Source: Paenibacillus solani (GTDB taxonomy: Bacteria > Bacillota > Bacilli > Paenibacillales > Paenibacillaceae). Taken from it: a DNA stretch of 50,490 nucleotides. The position numbers were made by a program, and so were the translations under genes. Position 1 is the stretch's first letter. Each line of letters opens with the position of its first letter. Below the pieces are notes generated by a model. That model searched no databases and was not told where the DNA came from. It was given only the letters and a program-made list of their open reading frames with translations. Positions 1 through 10,842 of this stretch are shown here, one piece after another. The stretch covers positions 1,552,396-1,602,885 of the forward strand of contig NZ_LIUT01000001.1 in the NCBI RefSeq assembly GCF_001277345.1, written 5' to 3'.

Positions 1-69
1 AAAAATGCACCCCTAGAATTTCATCGGATAAACCAGGGGTTTAATCCAATGTCTATTCTAAGGGGTGCA
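1..69 (-). terminator. Intrinsic terminator downstream of the NlpC/P60 gene
   Basis: Arms at 6-19 and 55-69 are complementary with one bulged base. The loop holds a second hairpin of the GGATTAAACC/GGTTTATCC kind. On the minus strand the stem ends in five U, from the A run at 1-5. It lies about 60 bases past the stop of the minus-strand gene at 130-624. Confidence 0.75.
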
Positions 70-129
70 CTTCAGAGAGGCAGACGGTCTTTTAATATTC
101 AAATCTATATGGTATATACGAATAAACGA

Positions 130-624
130 CTACAGTACTCGACGTGCTTTCAGATAAGTCTTGCTCCAGTTACCAGTCAGACTGGAGATGGTCACGCCAG
201 GCTTCCCGTAAGTGTGCAGAATTTTATTGTTGCCCATATAAACGGCTACGTGAGTTACATTTCTGCCATTGGCACGGCTTCCGCTAGAGAAGAAGATCAA
301 ATCGCCGGCTTTCAAGTTCGATTTCGATACGGCTTTACCTACTTTGGATTGAGCTGCAGACGTACGGGGCAGATTCACACCGTATTTTTTAAAGATATGC
401 TTCATGAATGATGAGCAGTCAAAGACTCTAGTTGTAGAGGTGGAAGCTCCAAATTTATAAGGTGTTCCCATATATTTTTTACCATAATTAACGACTTGAG
501 TTCCTTTGCTTACAGCTGCAGCTTCTACAGGAGTCGCTGGTGCTACAGTAAGAACTGCGCCAACACCCAAAGTTGCGCTTAAGCTGATTACTACGGCTTT
601 CTTGATCCATTGTTGTCGATTCAT
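130..624 (-). CDS. Secreted NlpC/P60 family cell-wall endopeptidase
   Basis: This 164-residue protein has an N-terminal signal peptide (about residues 8-36, hydrophobic core then APATPVEAAA) and a single NlpC/P60 domain. Such domains are papain-like peptidases that cut peptide bonds, usually D-Glu-diaminopimelate, in peptidoglycan stems. The likely catalytic residues are Cys70 in FDCSS, His125 in VTHVAVY and His137 in ILHTYG. The ATG at 622-624 is chosen because GGAGGT lies 9 nt before it; an in-frame ATG seven codons upstream overlaps that ribosome binding site and is rejected. No LysM or SH3 wall-binding domain is present, so it may be released or loosely bound. A -10-like TATACT lies at 667-672 on the minus strand, with a poor -35. 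The specific substrate is not visible. Confidence 0.9.
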   Translation of the reverse strand: MNRQQWIKKAVVISLSATLGVGAVLTVAPATPVEAAAVSKGTQVVNYGKKYMGTPYKFGASTSTTRVFDCSSFMKHIFKKYGVNLPRTSAAQSKVGKAVSKSNLKAGDLIFFSSGSRANGRNVTHVAVYMGNNKILHTYGKPGVTISSLTGNWSKTYLKARRVL

Positions 625-811
625 GTTGTAATTACCTCCATGCATTTTTGTTTTGGCGATGAACCGAGTATATCAGATTTGAAACCGTCTAAAATTTGGA
701 TAATCAGCGCAATTCCTTGGGCCGCATGGAATGAAAGCGAATTATTAAAATATCATTAAAAGTAACAAAAAATTAAGAATTAAACATATAAGCAGTGATA
801 GAAATAAGAAA

Positions 812-837
812 AAACCCTTGAAAAACAAGGGTTTTTT
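812..837. terminator. Bidirectional terminator between NlpC/P60 and thiN
   Basis: The 9-bp stem AAACCCTTG/CAAGGGTTT has a five-A loop and is flanked by T runs on both strands. It ends thiN transcripts coming from the right on the minus strand. Confidence 0.8.
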
Positions 838-891
838 AAGATGTGAATGAAAGGTTAAATTGCGGATCTAAAGATGACAAAATAGTCATGA

Positions 892-1536
892 TTAGCGATC
901 TTTACTCTGAATGATGAGCAGTAAACCTCCCTCGATCCGGACGGTACCTTTCTCCCCGGAAAGTTTATTGCTGATTCCTAGTGACTGTCCCAAACGCAGT
1001 GTGGCATTTTGGAGCGGATACTGAAACCCTTCGAGGTAGATTCCGGTGACTTCCGTTGTAAGCGGCAGAAGAGAGACGTATGTAAATCCTCTGTCCTCAA
1101 CTATACAGTTTGAGCCTGTGAGCATAATATAGTTGTTCTTATCAAGAATGGAACATGGTATATGATGCTGAAGTCCGCGAATCAGCATATGAATATTGGC
1201 CAGCGTGTGGTCCAGACGCGTACCGGTCGCTCCCAGAATCATGATGGAGGCAGGCGATTGTTCAAGTGCTAGTTCAAAGGCGAGTTCGGTGTCGGTCAGA
1301 TTTTTGTCGATCGGGTCGCAAGCGATGACTTTCCCGCTCATGGCTCGGATATGTTCCAACTGATTGGATGGAATCGAGTCGAAATCCCCAACGGACAGGT
1401 CCGGCCTGATGCCATGGTCAATCAAGAACAGCGACCCGCGATCAGCGCCTATAATGAAGTCTCCTTCTTGAATCTCGTCTAAAAATGTGGGTGACAACTC
1501 CCCGCCTGTATATATCAGGACGCGAGTGTGATTCAT
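892..1536 (-). CDS. thiN: Thiamine pyrophosphokinase
   Basis: The product transfers pyrophosphate from ATP to thiamine to make the cofactor TPP in the cytosol. Family landmarks are GADRGSLFLIDHGIRPDLSV followed by GDFDS near the N-terminus, DKNLTDTELA, and GATGTRLDHTLANIHML, which together form the nucleotide and thiamine sites. The length, 214 residues, is normal for the YloS/ThiN type. AGGAGG lies 8 nt before the chosen ATG; a second ATG directly upstream (1537-1539) is possible. TPP is the cofactor of the pyruvate dehydrogenase E1 encoded 3 kb away. The gene is monocistronic and diverges from the TRIC-family gene. No TPP riboswitch was seen upstream. Confidence 0.9.
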   Translation of the reverse strand: MNHTRVLIYTGGELSPTFLDEIQEGDFIIGADRGSLFLIDHGIRPDLSVGDFDSIPSNQLEHIRAMSGKVIACDPIDKNLTDTELAFELALEQSPASIMILGATGTRLDHTLANIHMLIRGLQHHIPCSILDKNNYIMLTGSNCIVEDRGFTYVSLLPLTTEVTGIYLEGFQYPLQNATLRLGQSLGISNKLSGEKGTVRIEGGLLLIIQSKDR

Positions 1537-1667
1537 CATAAATTCCTCCTTTTTCGAGCGAATTGTCATTGAATTCTAGTATAAAGCAGTTTTCATGCTT
1601 GCACAATTTAAACAGCCACGTCTACAATGTAAGATGTAAATCGATGGGGGAGCGGGGGAACTATGCT

Positions 1668-2321
1668 TTGGACATGCATATGTTTGATGTATTCAGTATC
1701 ATTGGCACTATAGCGTTCGCGATGTCGGGAGCTTTCGTAGCAATGGAAGAAGAATATGATATTCTGGGTGTCGTGGTTCTTGGATTGGTTACTGCTTTCG
1801 GCGGCGGGATTATAAGAAACGTATTGATCGGTGTGCCAGTGACCACGCTGTGGAGTCAGGGAGATTTAATCATGCTGGCGATGATTTCAGTATTTGTCGC
1901 ATTTGTACTGCCTCTCCGCTTCATACAGCACTGGAAGAAGACAGAAGCATTATTTGATGCGATCGGCTTGTCGGCTTTTGCTATTCAAGGTGCAATATAT
2001 GCTACACAAATGAATCATCCCTTGAGTGCGGTAATTGTAGCTGCCGTGCTGACAGGCAGCGGCGGTGGAATGGTGCGGGATCTATTAGCCGGACGAAAAC
2101 CGCTCGTGCTGCGCGACGAAATTTATGCGGTCTGGGCGATGGTAGCGGGGGTCGCCATTGGGCTCGGCTTTGCTACCAAGACATGGCAGCTGCTGGCTCT
2201 GTTTGTTGTAGTGATCGTGTTCAGAATGCTGTCCGTTCTCTATAAATGGAAATTACCTAGAAGGTCATTGCATGGTGGAAGACCTTCTCCTTCCCAGGGA
2301 AATGAGATCAGCTCGAGATAG
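1668..2321 (+). CDS. TRIC-type (UPF0126/YvgT-like) membrane channel family protein
   Basis: The protein is all membrane: about seven hydrophobic helices with the repeated glycine-rich signature of the family, TAFGGGIIRNVLIG in the first half and TGSGGGMVRDLLAG in the second. This internal duplication is typical of prokaryotic TRIC cation channels (UPF0126). A TTG start is proposed because GGGGGAA lies 7 nt before it; ATG at 1674 (MHMFDVFSII) and ATG at 1644 are alternatives, and upstream in-frame sequence back to 1563 is unlike the family. The physiological ion is unknown; bacterial members have been linked to potassium or metabolite passage. The tail after about residue 205 is short, hydrophilic and not conserved-looking. 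Confidence 0.8.
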   Translation: MDMHMFDVFSIIGTIAFAMSGAFVAMEEEYDILGVVVLGLVTAFGGGIIRNVLIGVPVTTLWSQGDLIMLAMISVFVAFVLPLRFIQHWKKTEALFDAIGLSAFAIQGAIYATQMNHPLSAVIVAAVLTGSGGGMVRDLLAGRKPLVLRDEIYAVWAMVAGVAIGLGFATKTWQLLALFVVVIVFRMLSVLYKWKLPRRSLHGGRPSPSQGNEISSR

Positions 2322-2397
2322 TGGAAGGTTGAGAGTCATTCAGATATTACGCATGATCTAAATGGGGTTGTTATTAAACGTTAAAGGAGATAAGTTC

Positions 2398-2862
2398 ATG
2401 GTATCCGTTTTGTTTGTATGTCTGGGGAATATCTGCCGCTCGCCCATGGCGGAGGCAGTGTTAAGACATAAAATTATGCAGCGGGGGCTGCAGGATCAGA
2501 TACGTGTGGATTCCGCCGGTACCGGAGATTGGCATGTTGGAAGTATACCTCACGAAGGTACCCGGAAACTGTTGGATCATTGGCAAATTAGCTATGAAGG
2601 CATGGTAGCTCGACAAGTGATAGGCAAAGACTTCGAGGATTTCGACTATGTTATCGGCATGGATAATTCCAATGTTGAGAATATGCGCAAATTGGCAGGG
2701 TACGACGAAGCCAAGATTCTAAAGTTTATGGATCTGCTGCCGGATGAGAAGCTGCGAGAGGTGCCTGATCCTTATTTCACCGGAAACTTTGAAGAGGTGT
2801 ACCAGCTTATCAATGCAGGGTGTGACATTCTACTGGACAAAATCATTCGAGAAAAGCTATAA
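2398..2862 (+). CDS. Low-molecular-weight protein tyrosine (arginine) phosphatase family protein
   Basis: A 154-residue cytosolic phosphatase of the LMW-PTP family. The P-loop CLGNICRS sits at the N-terminus with nucleophile Cys8 and Arg14, and the general-acid Asp124 is in VPDPYF. Both key residues are present, so it should be active. Some Bacillales members of this fold are arginine phosphatases (YwlE) rather than tyrosine phosphatases, and the sequence does not decide between them. AAAGGAG precedes the ATG at 2398 by 8 nt; a 12-codon upstream in-frame extension contains that site and is rejected. The gene appears monocistronic and ends at a terminator. Confidence 0.85.
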   Translation: MVSVLFVCLGNICRSPMAEAVLRHKIMQRGLQDQIRVDSAGTGDWHVGSIPHEGTRKLLDHWQISYEGMVARQVIGKDFEDFDYVIGMDNSNVENMRKLAGYDEAKILKFMDLLPDEKLREVPDPYFTGNFEEVYQLINAGCDILLDKIIREKL

Positions 2863-2873
2863 TCGAGTCGAAC

Positions 2874-2897
2874 AAGCGGTGAGTCAGCCGCTTTTTT
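2874..2897 (+). terminator. Intrinsic terminator after the phosphatase gene
   Basis: Stem AAGCGG/CCGCTT with an 8-nt loop is followed by T's, 12 nt past the phosphatase stop. The interval from 2863 to 3168 holds only this and the hairpin at 2947-3003. Confidence 0.7.
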
Positions 2898-2946
2898 GAC
2901 GAAGACAATTGAAAGCGATACCAAGATGAACGGGCTGCTGAAACAG

Positions 2947-3003
2947 AAAAGATGAACAATGCACATTCCATTAAAAAAATGCGCGGTTGTTCATCTTTTT
3001 TTT
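2947..3003. terminator. Long-looped bidirectional terminator
   Basis: The 13-bp perfect stem AAAAGATGAACAA/TTGTTCATCTTTT encloses a 27-nt loop and has T runs on either strand. It probably serves the convergent minus-strand esterase gene. Confidence 0.6.
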
Positions 3004-3168
3004 GAAGTGGAGACAAAGGGGGGAGCTGTTCACTCCTCTTATCTCCATATGAGTATGCGCTTTGCCAACTGCTCACATGTCACGCCACCAGGCCTGATAG
3101 GACAGATGGTGAAAATTATAGTAACAGGTTAAGCCAGTAGCAGATCTGTTGTTGCTGTGAGTAATGGA

Positions 3169-3897
3169 TTAACCCAGGAAGTACATAAGGGCAGCAGGGA
3201 GCTCTTTTTGCCAGAATCCCCAAAGGTGACGTCCGTCTTTTTCATAATAAGTGATGGTGGCACCCCGTTCTTCCAGCAAAGCTTTTGTTGAACGATTCAA
3301 TTCAACGAAGTTATAGACACCTGTATCGGTTGCATAGTTGTCTTCTTGGAGACCTACAATCATATAGATGTCGAGCCAGGACAAATCCTGTTCTTCCCGG
3401 ATCATATTCTGGGACTTCTCATAGAAAGCACCGGACAAGCTAATGATTCTTGAGAAGAGTTGCGGGTAACGCAGGGCTAGATGAACAGAGACGCTTCCGC
3501 CAAGGGAATCACCAGCGAGAACGCGCTCGGCTGGCTCTCTGCGAACAGGATATTTCTGTTCAATGAAGGGAATAATCTCTTCGGCGAAACAGGACAGATA
3601 AGCATCGAAACGGTTTCCAAAAGGCGCATACTCCTCGGTGCGAATCTTTGTATTAACTTCTACGCCTACAATAATGAAAGGATCTACACCTTCTTCGAGT
3701 ATGAGCTGGTTGGCCCACGTCGCGATCCGCCCGAAGTTGAAAAATTCTTCGCCGTCCTGACAATAAACGACAGGGTAGCTGAGAATTTCATTATAGCCGG
3801 GTGGGAGATAGATGCGGAGTGTTCGATTCTCCTGCAAAAACTTGCTTTCAATCACTTCTTTTACGATGGTTCGCTTCAATAAACGTTCATTCGTCAT
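3169..3897 (-). CDS. Esterase family alpha/beta hydrolase (Fes/BesA-like)
   Basis: A 242-residue cytosolic enzyme of the putative-esterase (esterase D/enterochelin-esterase) group. The nucleophile elbow is GDSLGG with Ser131. The early motif LRIYLPPGYNE, then YPVVYCQDGEEFF, is characteristic of the group, and the probable catalytic His is in DGRHLWGFW near the C-terminus. Relatives hydrolyse acyl-carbohydrate esters or iron-siderophore trilactones; no siderophore genes are adjacent, so the substrate is undetermined. AAAGGTGA precedes the ATG. It diverges from the pdh operon across a 256-bp region. Confidence 0.8.
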   Translation of the reverse strand: MTNERLLKRTIVKEVIESKFLQENRTLRIYLPPGYNEILSYPVVYCQDGEEFFNFGRIATWANQLILEEGVDPFIIVGVEVNTKIRTEEYAPFGNRFDAYLSCFAEEIIPFIEQKYPVRREPAERVLAGDSLGGSVSVHLALRYPQLFSRIISLSGAFYEKSQNMIREEQDLSWLDIYMIVGLQEDNYATDTGVYNFVELNRSTKALLEERGATITYYEKDGRHLWGFWQKELPAALMYFLG

Positions 3898-4021
3898 AAA
3901 TCGTCACCTTTTTCGGGTTAGTTTTTGAAATGCGGTAAACAATAAGTTAAAATTACCCTGACCTATCTAAGATGTCTGTTGTTCTATGATGTTTGTCATT
4001 CTGTTATAGTATTGTTTGTGA

Positions 4022-5221
<1,200 letters not shown>

Positions 5222-5229
5222 GCATGACG

Positions 5230-5274
5230 GACCGATGATTATCGTTAGGTTGTACCTTCGATAATCATCCGGTC
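5230..5274 (+). other. Intercistronic hairpin between pdhA and pdhB
   Basis: Arms at 5230-5244 and 5259-5274 pair over 15 bp with one bulged G; the loop is 14 nt. No run of T follows, so this looks more like an RNA-stability or processing element, or a weak attenuator, than a full terminator. Confidence 0.6.
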
Positions 5275-5371
5275 TTCTCATGGCTCCAAGGACGCTTATT
5301 AATATGAACATATAGCCGCATAAGGCATAACACTGGAAGTTTACTGTATTTCTTAAGGAGGAAATGAAGCA

Positions 5372-6349
5372 ATGGCACAAATGAACATGAAAGAAGCGAT
5401 TCGCGACGCCATGCGCGTTGAATTGAGCCGTGACCCTAACGTTGTCATCTTCGGTGAAGACGTAGGTAATGTCGGCGGTGTTTTCCGTGTAACGGAAGGC
5501 CTTCAGAAAGAATTCGGGGAAGAACGCGTATTTGATACACCACTGGCTGAATCCGCTATTGGCGGTATGGCTGTCGGTCTTGGTATTCAAGGATTCCGTC
5601 CGATCGCTGAAATTCAATTCGTTGGATTTATCTTTGAGGCGCTTGACCAAATCGTCGTTCAAGCCGCTCGTATGCGTTACCGTTCCGGCGGACGCTATAA
5701 CTCTCCAATTGTATTCCGTACTCCATTCGGCGGAGGGGTTAAAGCAGCTGAGCTGCACACAGATGCACTTGAAGGTTTGATCGCTCAAACACCGGGTATT
5801 AAAGTTGTAGTGCCTTCCAATCCTTATGATGCAAAAGGTCTTATGATCGCAGCGATCCGCGATAATGATCCTGTATTCTTCATGGAGCACTTGAACTTGT
5901 ATCATGCGTTCCGCGCCGAAGTTCCTGAAGGTGACTACACCGTTGAACTTGGCAAAGCTAACGTTGTTCGCGAAGGAACCGACGTTACGATTATTGCTTA
6001 CGGACTGATGGTTCATACCGCAACGAAAGCGGCTGACGAGCTTGAGAAGAACGGAATCAAAGCGGAAATTATCGACTTGCGCACCATTTCTCCAATCGAT
6101 ATCGACACCGTGCTGGCTTCAGTTAAGAAAACCAATCGTGCGATCGTGGTTCAAGAAGCGCAAAAATCTGCGGGTGTAGCCGCAGAGGTTATCGCTCAAA
6201 TCAATGAAAAAGCGATTCTCCATTTGGAAGCTCCAGTGCTTCGCGTGACTCCGCCGGACACTGTGTATCCGTTCGCTCAAATTGAGGATACTTGGTTGCC
6301 TACGCCAGCACGTATCATTGATGCCGTAAATAAAGTATTGAATTTCTAA
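5372..6349 (+). CDS. pdhB: Pyruvate dehydrogenase E1 component, beta subunit
   Basis: This 325-residue partner of PdhA carries the transketolase pyrimidine-binding domain (about 1-180) and the transketolase C-terminal domain (about 195-320). Visible landmarks are [36 protein letters not shown], and GADEL-type helices in the C-terminal half. AAGGAGGAA lies just before the ATG. The distance from pdhA (150 nt with a hairpin) is larger than between the other genes of the operon, which suggests separate control of subunit dosage by RNA processing. Confidence 0.95.
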   Translation: MAQMNMKEAIRDAMRVELSRDPNVVIFGEDVGNVGGVFRVTEGLQKEFGEERVFDTPLAESAIGGMAVGLGIQGFRPIAEIQFVGFIFEALDQIVVQAARMRYRSGGRYNSPIVFRTPFGGGVKAAELHTDALEGLIAQTPGIKVVVPSNPYDAKGLMIAAIRDNDPVFFMEHLNLYHAFRAEVPEGDYTVELGKANVVREGTDVTIIAYGLMVHTATKAADELEKNGIKAEIIDLRTISPIDIDTVLASVKKTNRAIVVQEAQKSAGVAAEVIAQINEKAILHLEAPVLRVTPPDTVYPFAQIEDTWLPTPARIIDAVNKVLNF

Positions 6350-6378
6350 TAGCAGCAATATCTAGGGAGGTTTTACAG

Positions 6379-7695
6379 TTGGCAAAATTTGAATATCGTT
6401 TTCCAGAGCTGGGTGAAGGTTTGCATGAAGGTGAAATCATCAAAATGCATATTAAGCCAGGCGACAAAGTAACAGACGACGACATCATCATGGAAGTACA
6501 GAATGACAAGGCAGTCGTGGAAGTTCCTTGTCCCGTGAACGGTACGGTTCAAGAAGTTTTTGCCAAGGACGGTCAAGTATGCCGTGTCGGTGAAGTGGTT
6601 GCTGTCATTGATGCAGAAGGTGACATCCCTGAGCAGGAAGTTCCTGCTGAAGAGCAGTCTGCTCAAGAAGCTGACGCCGCTAAGGGAAGTGCTGATACGA
6701 CTTCTTCCCCGGCTCAAAATGCACCAGCTGACGCTAAAGAAGGCGGAAACGGTGAGTCAGCAGCACCTGCAGCACCTAACCGTGAAGTTTTGGCTACGCC
6801 AAGTGTGAGAAAATTTGCTCGCGAACAAGGCGTGGACATCGCTCAAGTTAAAGGCTCCGGCAACAACGGTAAAGTGACTCGCGAAGATGTTGAAGCCTTC
6901 AAGAACGGTGGCGGCCAAGCAGCAGCTCCGGCGCAAGAAGCTGCATCCGAAGCAAAAGCAGCACCTGCAGCAGCATCCGCAGTGGACACTCGTGCAGAAG
7001 AAGAGCGCGTACCATTCAAAGGTATCCGCAAAGCGATCTCGAATGCTATGGTTAAGTCGGCTTACACAGCTCCTCACGTTACGATCATGGACGAAGTTGA
7101 CGTAACTGAGCTGGTAGCGTTCCGTACCCGCATGAAACCGATCGCTGAGAAGAAGGGCACGAAAGTTACGTATCTGCCATTCATCGTTAAAGCACTTGTT
7201 GCGGCAAGCCGTCAATTCCCTGCACTCAATGCAATGATCGACGAAGAAGCGAACGAAATCGTGTACAAAAAGTACTACAACATCGGTATTGCTACGGATA
7301 CAGACAACGGTCTGATCGTACCGGTTATCAAAGATGCGGATCGTAAGAGCATCTGGATGATCGCTGACAGCATCCGTGACCTGGCTGCTCGCGGCCGTGA
7401 AGGCAAACTGTCTGCTAACGAAATGAAGGGCAGCACGATTTCCATCTCGAACATCGGATCTGCAGGCGGTATGTTCTTTACACCAATTATTAACTTCCCA
7501 GAGGTTGCTATTCTCGGTACCGGCCGCATCAGCGAAAAAGCGGTTGTTAAGAACGGTGAGATTGTGGCAGCTCCTGTTATGGCATTGTCCTTGAGCTTTG
7601 ACCATCGGATCATCGACGGAGCGACAGCTCAAAACTTTATGAACTATATTAAACAGCTGCTCGCTAACCCTGAGCTGCTTGTTATGGAGGTGTAA
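6379..7695 (+). CDS. pdhC: Dihydrolipoamide acetyltransferase, E2 of pyruvate dehydrogenase
   Basis: E2 is the core of the complex and moves the acetyl group to CoA. The order is one lipoyl domain (about 3-77, lipoylated Lys44 in NDKAVVE), an Ala/Pro/Glu-rich linker, the peripheral subunit-binding domain (about 138-175, [13 protein letters not shown]), a second Ala-rich linker, and the catalytic domain with His409 and Asp413 in FDHRIIDG. At 438 residues with one lipoyl domain it is typical for Gram-positive E2. The start is TTG at 6379 with AGGGAGG 8 nt upstream. It is 29 nt from pdhB and 3 nt from pdhD. Confidence 0.95.
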   Translation: MAKFEYRFPELGEGLHEGEIIKMHIKPGDKVTDDDIIMEVQNDKAVVEVPCPVNGTVQEVFAKDGQVCRVGEVVAVIDAEGDIPEQEVPAEEQSAQEADAAKGSADTTSSPAQNAPADAKEGGNGESAAPAAPNREVLATPSVRKFAREQGVDIAQVKGSGNNGKVTREDVEAFKNGGGQAAAPAQEAASEAKAAPAAASAVDTRAEEERVPFKGIRKAISNAMVKSAYTAPHVTIMDEVDVTELVAFRTRMKPIAEKKGTKVTYLPFIVKALVAASRQFPALNAMIDEEANEIVYKKYYNIGIATDTDNGLIVPVIKDADRKSIWMIADSIRDLAARGREGKLSANEMKGSTISISNIGSAGGMFFTPIINFPEVAILGTGRISEKAVVKNGEIVAAPVMALSLSFDHRIIDGATAQNFMNYIKQLLANPELLVMEV

Positions 7696-7698
7696 CTA

Positions 7699-9114
7699 AT
7701 GGTAGTTGGAGATGCTTCTTTAGATATTGATACTCTAGTCATTGGTGCTGGTCCTGGTGGTTATGTGGCGGCAATTCGTGCCGCCCAACTGGGTCAAAGT
7801 GTTCTGATCGTTGATAAATCGGAACTCGGCGGTGTTTGCTTGAACCGTGGTTGTATTCCTTCCAAGGCTTTGATCGCTGCAGCTCATCAGTTCGAATCCG
7901 CTAAGCATGCCGATGCTTTCGGTATTTCCGTGGAGAACGTAACGGTTGATTTTGCAAAGACTCAGGAATTCAAAAACGGTGTTGTCAAAAAAATGACCGG
8001 CGGTGTAGCTGGTTTGTTGAAAGGCAACAAAGTTGAAGTTTTCAACGGCGAGTGCATGTTCATCAACGAAAACGAAGCTCGTGTATTCAATGATCATGAG
8101 TCTCCGCGTTACCGTTTCAAGAACTGCATCATTGCGACAGGCTCCCGTCCAATTGAATTGAAGCCATTCCCATTTGGCGGACGCATCTTGTCTTCTACAG
8201 AAGCATTGAATCTGCCTGAAGTACCGAAGAGCATGATCGTCATCGGTGGCGGCTACATCGGTGCCGAGCTTGGCCAAATGTACTCCAAATTCGGTTCCAA
8301 CGTTACAATCATCGAAGGTCTGGACAGCGTTCTGGCTGGCTTTGACAAGGACATGACAAGCCTCGTTACGAAAAACATGAAGAAAACAGGTATCGAAATT
8401 ATCACAGGTGCAAAAGCTGAAAGTGCTGAGCAGAACGATAAAGAAGTTACCGTGAAATACTCCGTAAACGGCGAAACCAAAGAAGTAACAGCTGATTACC
8501 TGCTGGTTACAGTTGGCCGTCGTCCGAATACTGACGGAGAACTCGGTCTGGATCTGATCGGTCTCGATATGGATGAGCGCGGATTCGTGAAAGTCGACCA
8601 TCAAGGACGCACCAGCATTCCTCATATCTTTGCAATCGGGGATATCGTGTCTGGTCTGGCTCTTGCACACAAAGCTTCCTATGAAGGTAAAGTGGCTGCT
8701 GAGGCTATTTCCGGAATGCCATCTGTCGTGGATTACAAATGTATCCCGGCCGTTGTGTTTACAGATCCAGAATGCTCCAGCGTAGGTTATACCGAAGCTC
8801 AAGCGAAGGAAAAAGGCCATAAAGTAAAAGCCGGCAAATTCCCTTACGCAGGTAACGGACGTTCCGTATCCTTGAACCATCCGGAAGGCTTCGTGAAAAT
8901 CGTGGCTGAAGAAGGAACAGGACTTATTCTCGGAGCGCAAATCGTAGGTCTGGAAGCGTCCAACCTGATCGCTGAGCTTGGTCTTGCGATTGAGATGGGT
9001 GCAACACTTGAAGATGTAGCATTGACGATCCATGCGCACCCAACACTGGGTGAGATCGTTATGGAAGCTGCGGAACTGGTTATGGGTCATCCGATCCACA
9101 TCATTGCCCGTTAA
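7699..9114 (+). CDS. pdhD: Dihydrolipoyl dehydrogenase, E3 of pyruvate dehydrogenase
   Basis: E3 reoxidises dihydrolipoyl-E2 with FAD and NAD. The 471-residue protein shows the FAD-binding [17 protein letters not shown], the redox disulfide Cys47/Cys52 in [15 protein letters not shown], the NAD-binding [19 protein letters not shown], and the C-terminal catalytic pair His447/Glu452 in [15 protein letters not shown], inside the last codons of pdhC, precedes its ATG, so translation is probably coupled. The gene closes the operon at a strong terminator. E3 may also serve other 2-oxoacid complexes elsewhere on the chromosome. Confidence 0.95.
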   Translation: MVVGDASLDIDTLVIGAGPGGYVAAIRAAQLGQSVLIVDKSELGGVCLNRGCIPSKALIAAAHQFESAKHADAFGISVENVTVDFAKTQEFKNGVVKKMTGGVAGLLKGNKVEVFNGECMFINENEARVFNDHESPRYRFKNCIIATGSRPIELKPFPFGGRILSSTEALNLPEVPKSMIVIGGGYIGAELGQMYSKFGSNVTIIEGLDSVLAGFDKDMTSLVTKNMKKTGIEIITGAKAESAEQNDKEVTVKYSVNGETKEVTADYLLVTVGRRPNTDGELGLDLIGLDMDERGFVKVDHQGRTSIPHIFAIGDIVSGLALAHKASYEGKVAAEAISGMPSVVDYKCIPAVVFTDPECSSVGYTEAQAKEKGHKVKAGKFPYAGNGRSVSLNHPEGFVKIVAEEGTGLILGAQIVGLEASNLIAELGLAIEMGATLEDVALTIHAHPTLGEIVMEAAELVMGHPIHIIAR

Positions 9115-9150
9115 TCCATACGACGCATATTCAGGGCATTATTATTTGGT

Positions 9151-9197
9151 CAGGGGACTGAGAGTGCAAGTGGCGCTCTCGGTCCCCTGTTTTTTTG
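9151..9197 (+). terminator. Terminator of the pdh operon
   Basis: A GC-rich stem AGGGGACTGAGAGTGC/GGCGCTCTCGGTCCCCT with an AAGT-type loop is followed by seven T's, 37 nt past the pdhD stop. Confidence 0.9.
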
Positions 9198-9310
9198 CGA
9201 GGATAATCTACGTGATATCCGGCATCTTTCACCAGGGGGATTTTAAGCATCCCAATCATTCCATGAACATGGTAGACTGTTAATATGAGATTCTAGTGAG
9301 GTGACTATAG

Positions 9311-10105
9311 ATGAAACAATATTTGGAGCTGCTGCAGGATATACTGGATCATGGTGTAGAGAAAGGCGATCGTACGGGGACAGGGACGTTATCCGTATTT
9401 GGAAGACAACTGCGTTTTGATTTGTCCAAAGGATTCCCACTCATGACAACGAAGCGAATTCATCTGAAATCGGTGATACATGAGCTTTTGTGGTTCTTGA
9501 GCGGAGAAACGAATATACGGTACTTAAAAGAAAACGGCGTTAGAATATGGGATGAGTGGGCAGACGAGAATGGAGATTTGGGCCCTGTTTATGGCTCTCA
9601 GTGGCGGGCATGGGAAACGCCGGATGGGCGCCACATCGATCAGATCGCCCAGGTCATCGATTCGATCAAGAACAACCCTGACTCCCGCCGGCATATCGTC
9701 AGCGCCTGGAACGTGGCGGAGATTGATAATATGAAGCTGCCGCCATGTCATTTTGTATTCCAATTCTACGTGGCGGGAGGCAAACTCTCCTGCATGCTTA
9801 CGATGCGTTCGGTGGATTCCTTCCTCGGATTGCCGTTTAACGTTGCCAGTTACGCTCTTCTTACCCATATGGTTGCTCAGCAATGCGATCTTGAACCGGG
9901 CGAATTCATCTGGTCCGGGGGCGATGTTCATATCTATTCCAACCATATGGAGCAGGTTCGAACACAGCTTGAACGCGAGCCGTATGAACTGCCGAAGCTG
10001 GTTATCAAGCGGAAGCCGGATAGTATTTTTGATTACACCTATGAAGACTTTGAATTTGAGGGCTATCAGTATCATCCGACCATTAAAGCAACGGTTGCTG
10101 TTTAA
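9311..10105 (+). CDS. thyA: Thymidylate synthase (ThyA type)
   Basis: Makes dTMP from dUMP using methylene-tetrahydrofolate, giving dihydrofolate. All family landmarks are present in the 264-residue protein: Arg21 in [29 protein letters not shown], catalytic Cys146 in [12 protein letters not shown], and the dUMP-binding [12 protein letters not shown] and DVHIYSNH. The length equals that of the short E. coli-type enzyme. GAGGTGA stands 6-7 nt before the ATG. The next gene recycles the dihydrofolate it makes, so the pair is a functional unit. Confidence 0.97.
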   Translation: MKQYLELLQDILDHGVEKGDRTGTGTLSVFGRQLRFDLSKGFPLMTTKRIHLKSVIHELLWFLSGETNIRYLKENGVRIWDEWADENGDLGPVYGSQWRAWETPDGRHIDQIAQVIDSIKNNPDSRRHIVSAWNVAEIDNMKLPPCHFVFQFYVAGGKLSCMLTMRSVDSFLGLPFNVASYALLTHMVAQQCDLEPGEFIWSGGDVHIYSNHMEQVRTQLEREPYELPKLVIKRKPDSIFDYTYEDFEFEGYQYHPTIKATVAV

Positions 10106-10168
10106 AAAGGTTTTTCCGCACGTGGATTACCTAACAAATAATAAATCAAGGAAAGGGGAGACATACAC

Positions 10169-10657
10169 ATGATATCCATGATATGGGCTATGGGAAAGGA
10201 TCAAGTAATTGGTCTAAACGGAACAATGCCTTGGCGTTTGCCGCGCGATATGGCTTTTTTTAGAGAGAAGACCCTGAATAAACCGATTCTAATGGGACGC
10301 AAGACATGGGATTCATTTGGCAGTAAACCGCTTCCTCATCGTAAGAACATCGTACTCACACGAGACGAGAGCTTTATGCTGACAGAGGACCAAGGTGTTG
10401 TAATTCACGATATCGAGGATTCTCTCGTTTATGCGGAGAATGAAGAGCTGATGGTCATTGGTGGATCGCAAATCTATGAATTGATGCTGCCGAAAGCGGA
10501 TCGACTATATTGCACCTTTATCGATGAATCCTTCGAAGGGGATACGTTTTTCCCTTCTGTCAATTGGGATGAATGGAAAATCATTGAGGAAATACCCGGC
10601 ATCACGGATGAAAAAAATCCATACACTTACCGCTTTGTTATTTATGAACGAAAGTAA
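10169..10657 (+). CDS. folA: Dihydrofolate reductase
   Basis: This 162-residue enzyme reduces dihydrofolate with NADPH. Landmarks are MISMIWAMGKDQVIGLNG at the N-terminus, MPWRLPRDMAFFR with the substrate-binding acidic residue, ILMGRKTWDSFG, and the NADPH loop VIGGSQIYEL. A strong AAGGGGAG precedes the ATG. It lies 63 nt behind thyA with no terminator between, so the two are probably co-transcribed. Nothing in the sequence suggests a trimethoprim-resistance variant; this is the usual chromosomal type (dfrA/folA). Confidence 0.95.
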   Translation: MISMIWAMGKDQVIGLNGTMPWRLPRDMAFFREKTLNKPILMGRKTWDSFGSKPLPHRKNIVLTRDESFMLTEDQGVVIHDIEDSLVYAENEELMVIGGSQIYELMLPKADRLYCTFIDESFEGDTFFPSVNWDEWKIIEEIPGITDEKNPYTYRFVIYERK

Positions 10658-10842
10658 TTAAAGCTGCTCCCCTATAGGGTTGTATCTTCCGGTAACCTCC
10701 GTTTTATCCATGATCGCATTGATGTATGCAGCATGATAGTACAAATGATCATGCATATACTCCATTTATCAGATGAAAAGCGAGATGCTACTATATTTCT
10801 AATGATGAACGGCATGGACGAAACGGACGGGGGTACAACATT

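Noticed and set aside
49..411. Plus-strand frame opposite the NlpC/P60 gene
   Set aside because: The minus-strand product has clear catalytic motifs, a signal peptide and a good ribosome binding site.
892..1667. TPP riboswitch at thiN
   Set aside because: Divergent region is only about 130 bp and no conserved CUGAGA-type core was found.
6757..7632. 291-codon minus-strand frame opposite pdhC
   Set aside because: It is a shadow of the Ala-rich E2 linker and catalytic domain; it is Cys- and Arg-rich with no known motif.
7735..9099. 454-codon open frame on the minus strand opposite pdhD
   Set aside because: It is an antisense shadow of a highly expressed gene with strong codon bias. Its composition (many Cys, His, Phe) is unlike a real protein.
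9262..9274. CCATGAACATGG as a LexA-like box before thyA
   Set aside because: It does not fit the Gram-positive LexA consensus GAAC-N4-GTTC.
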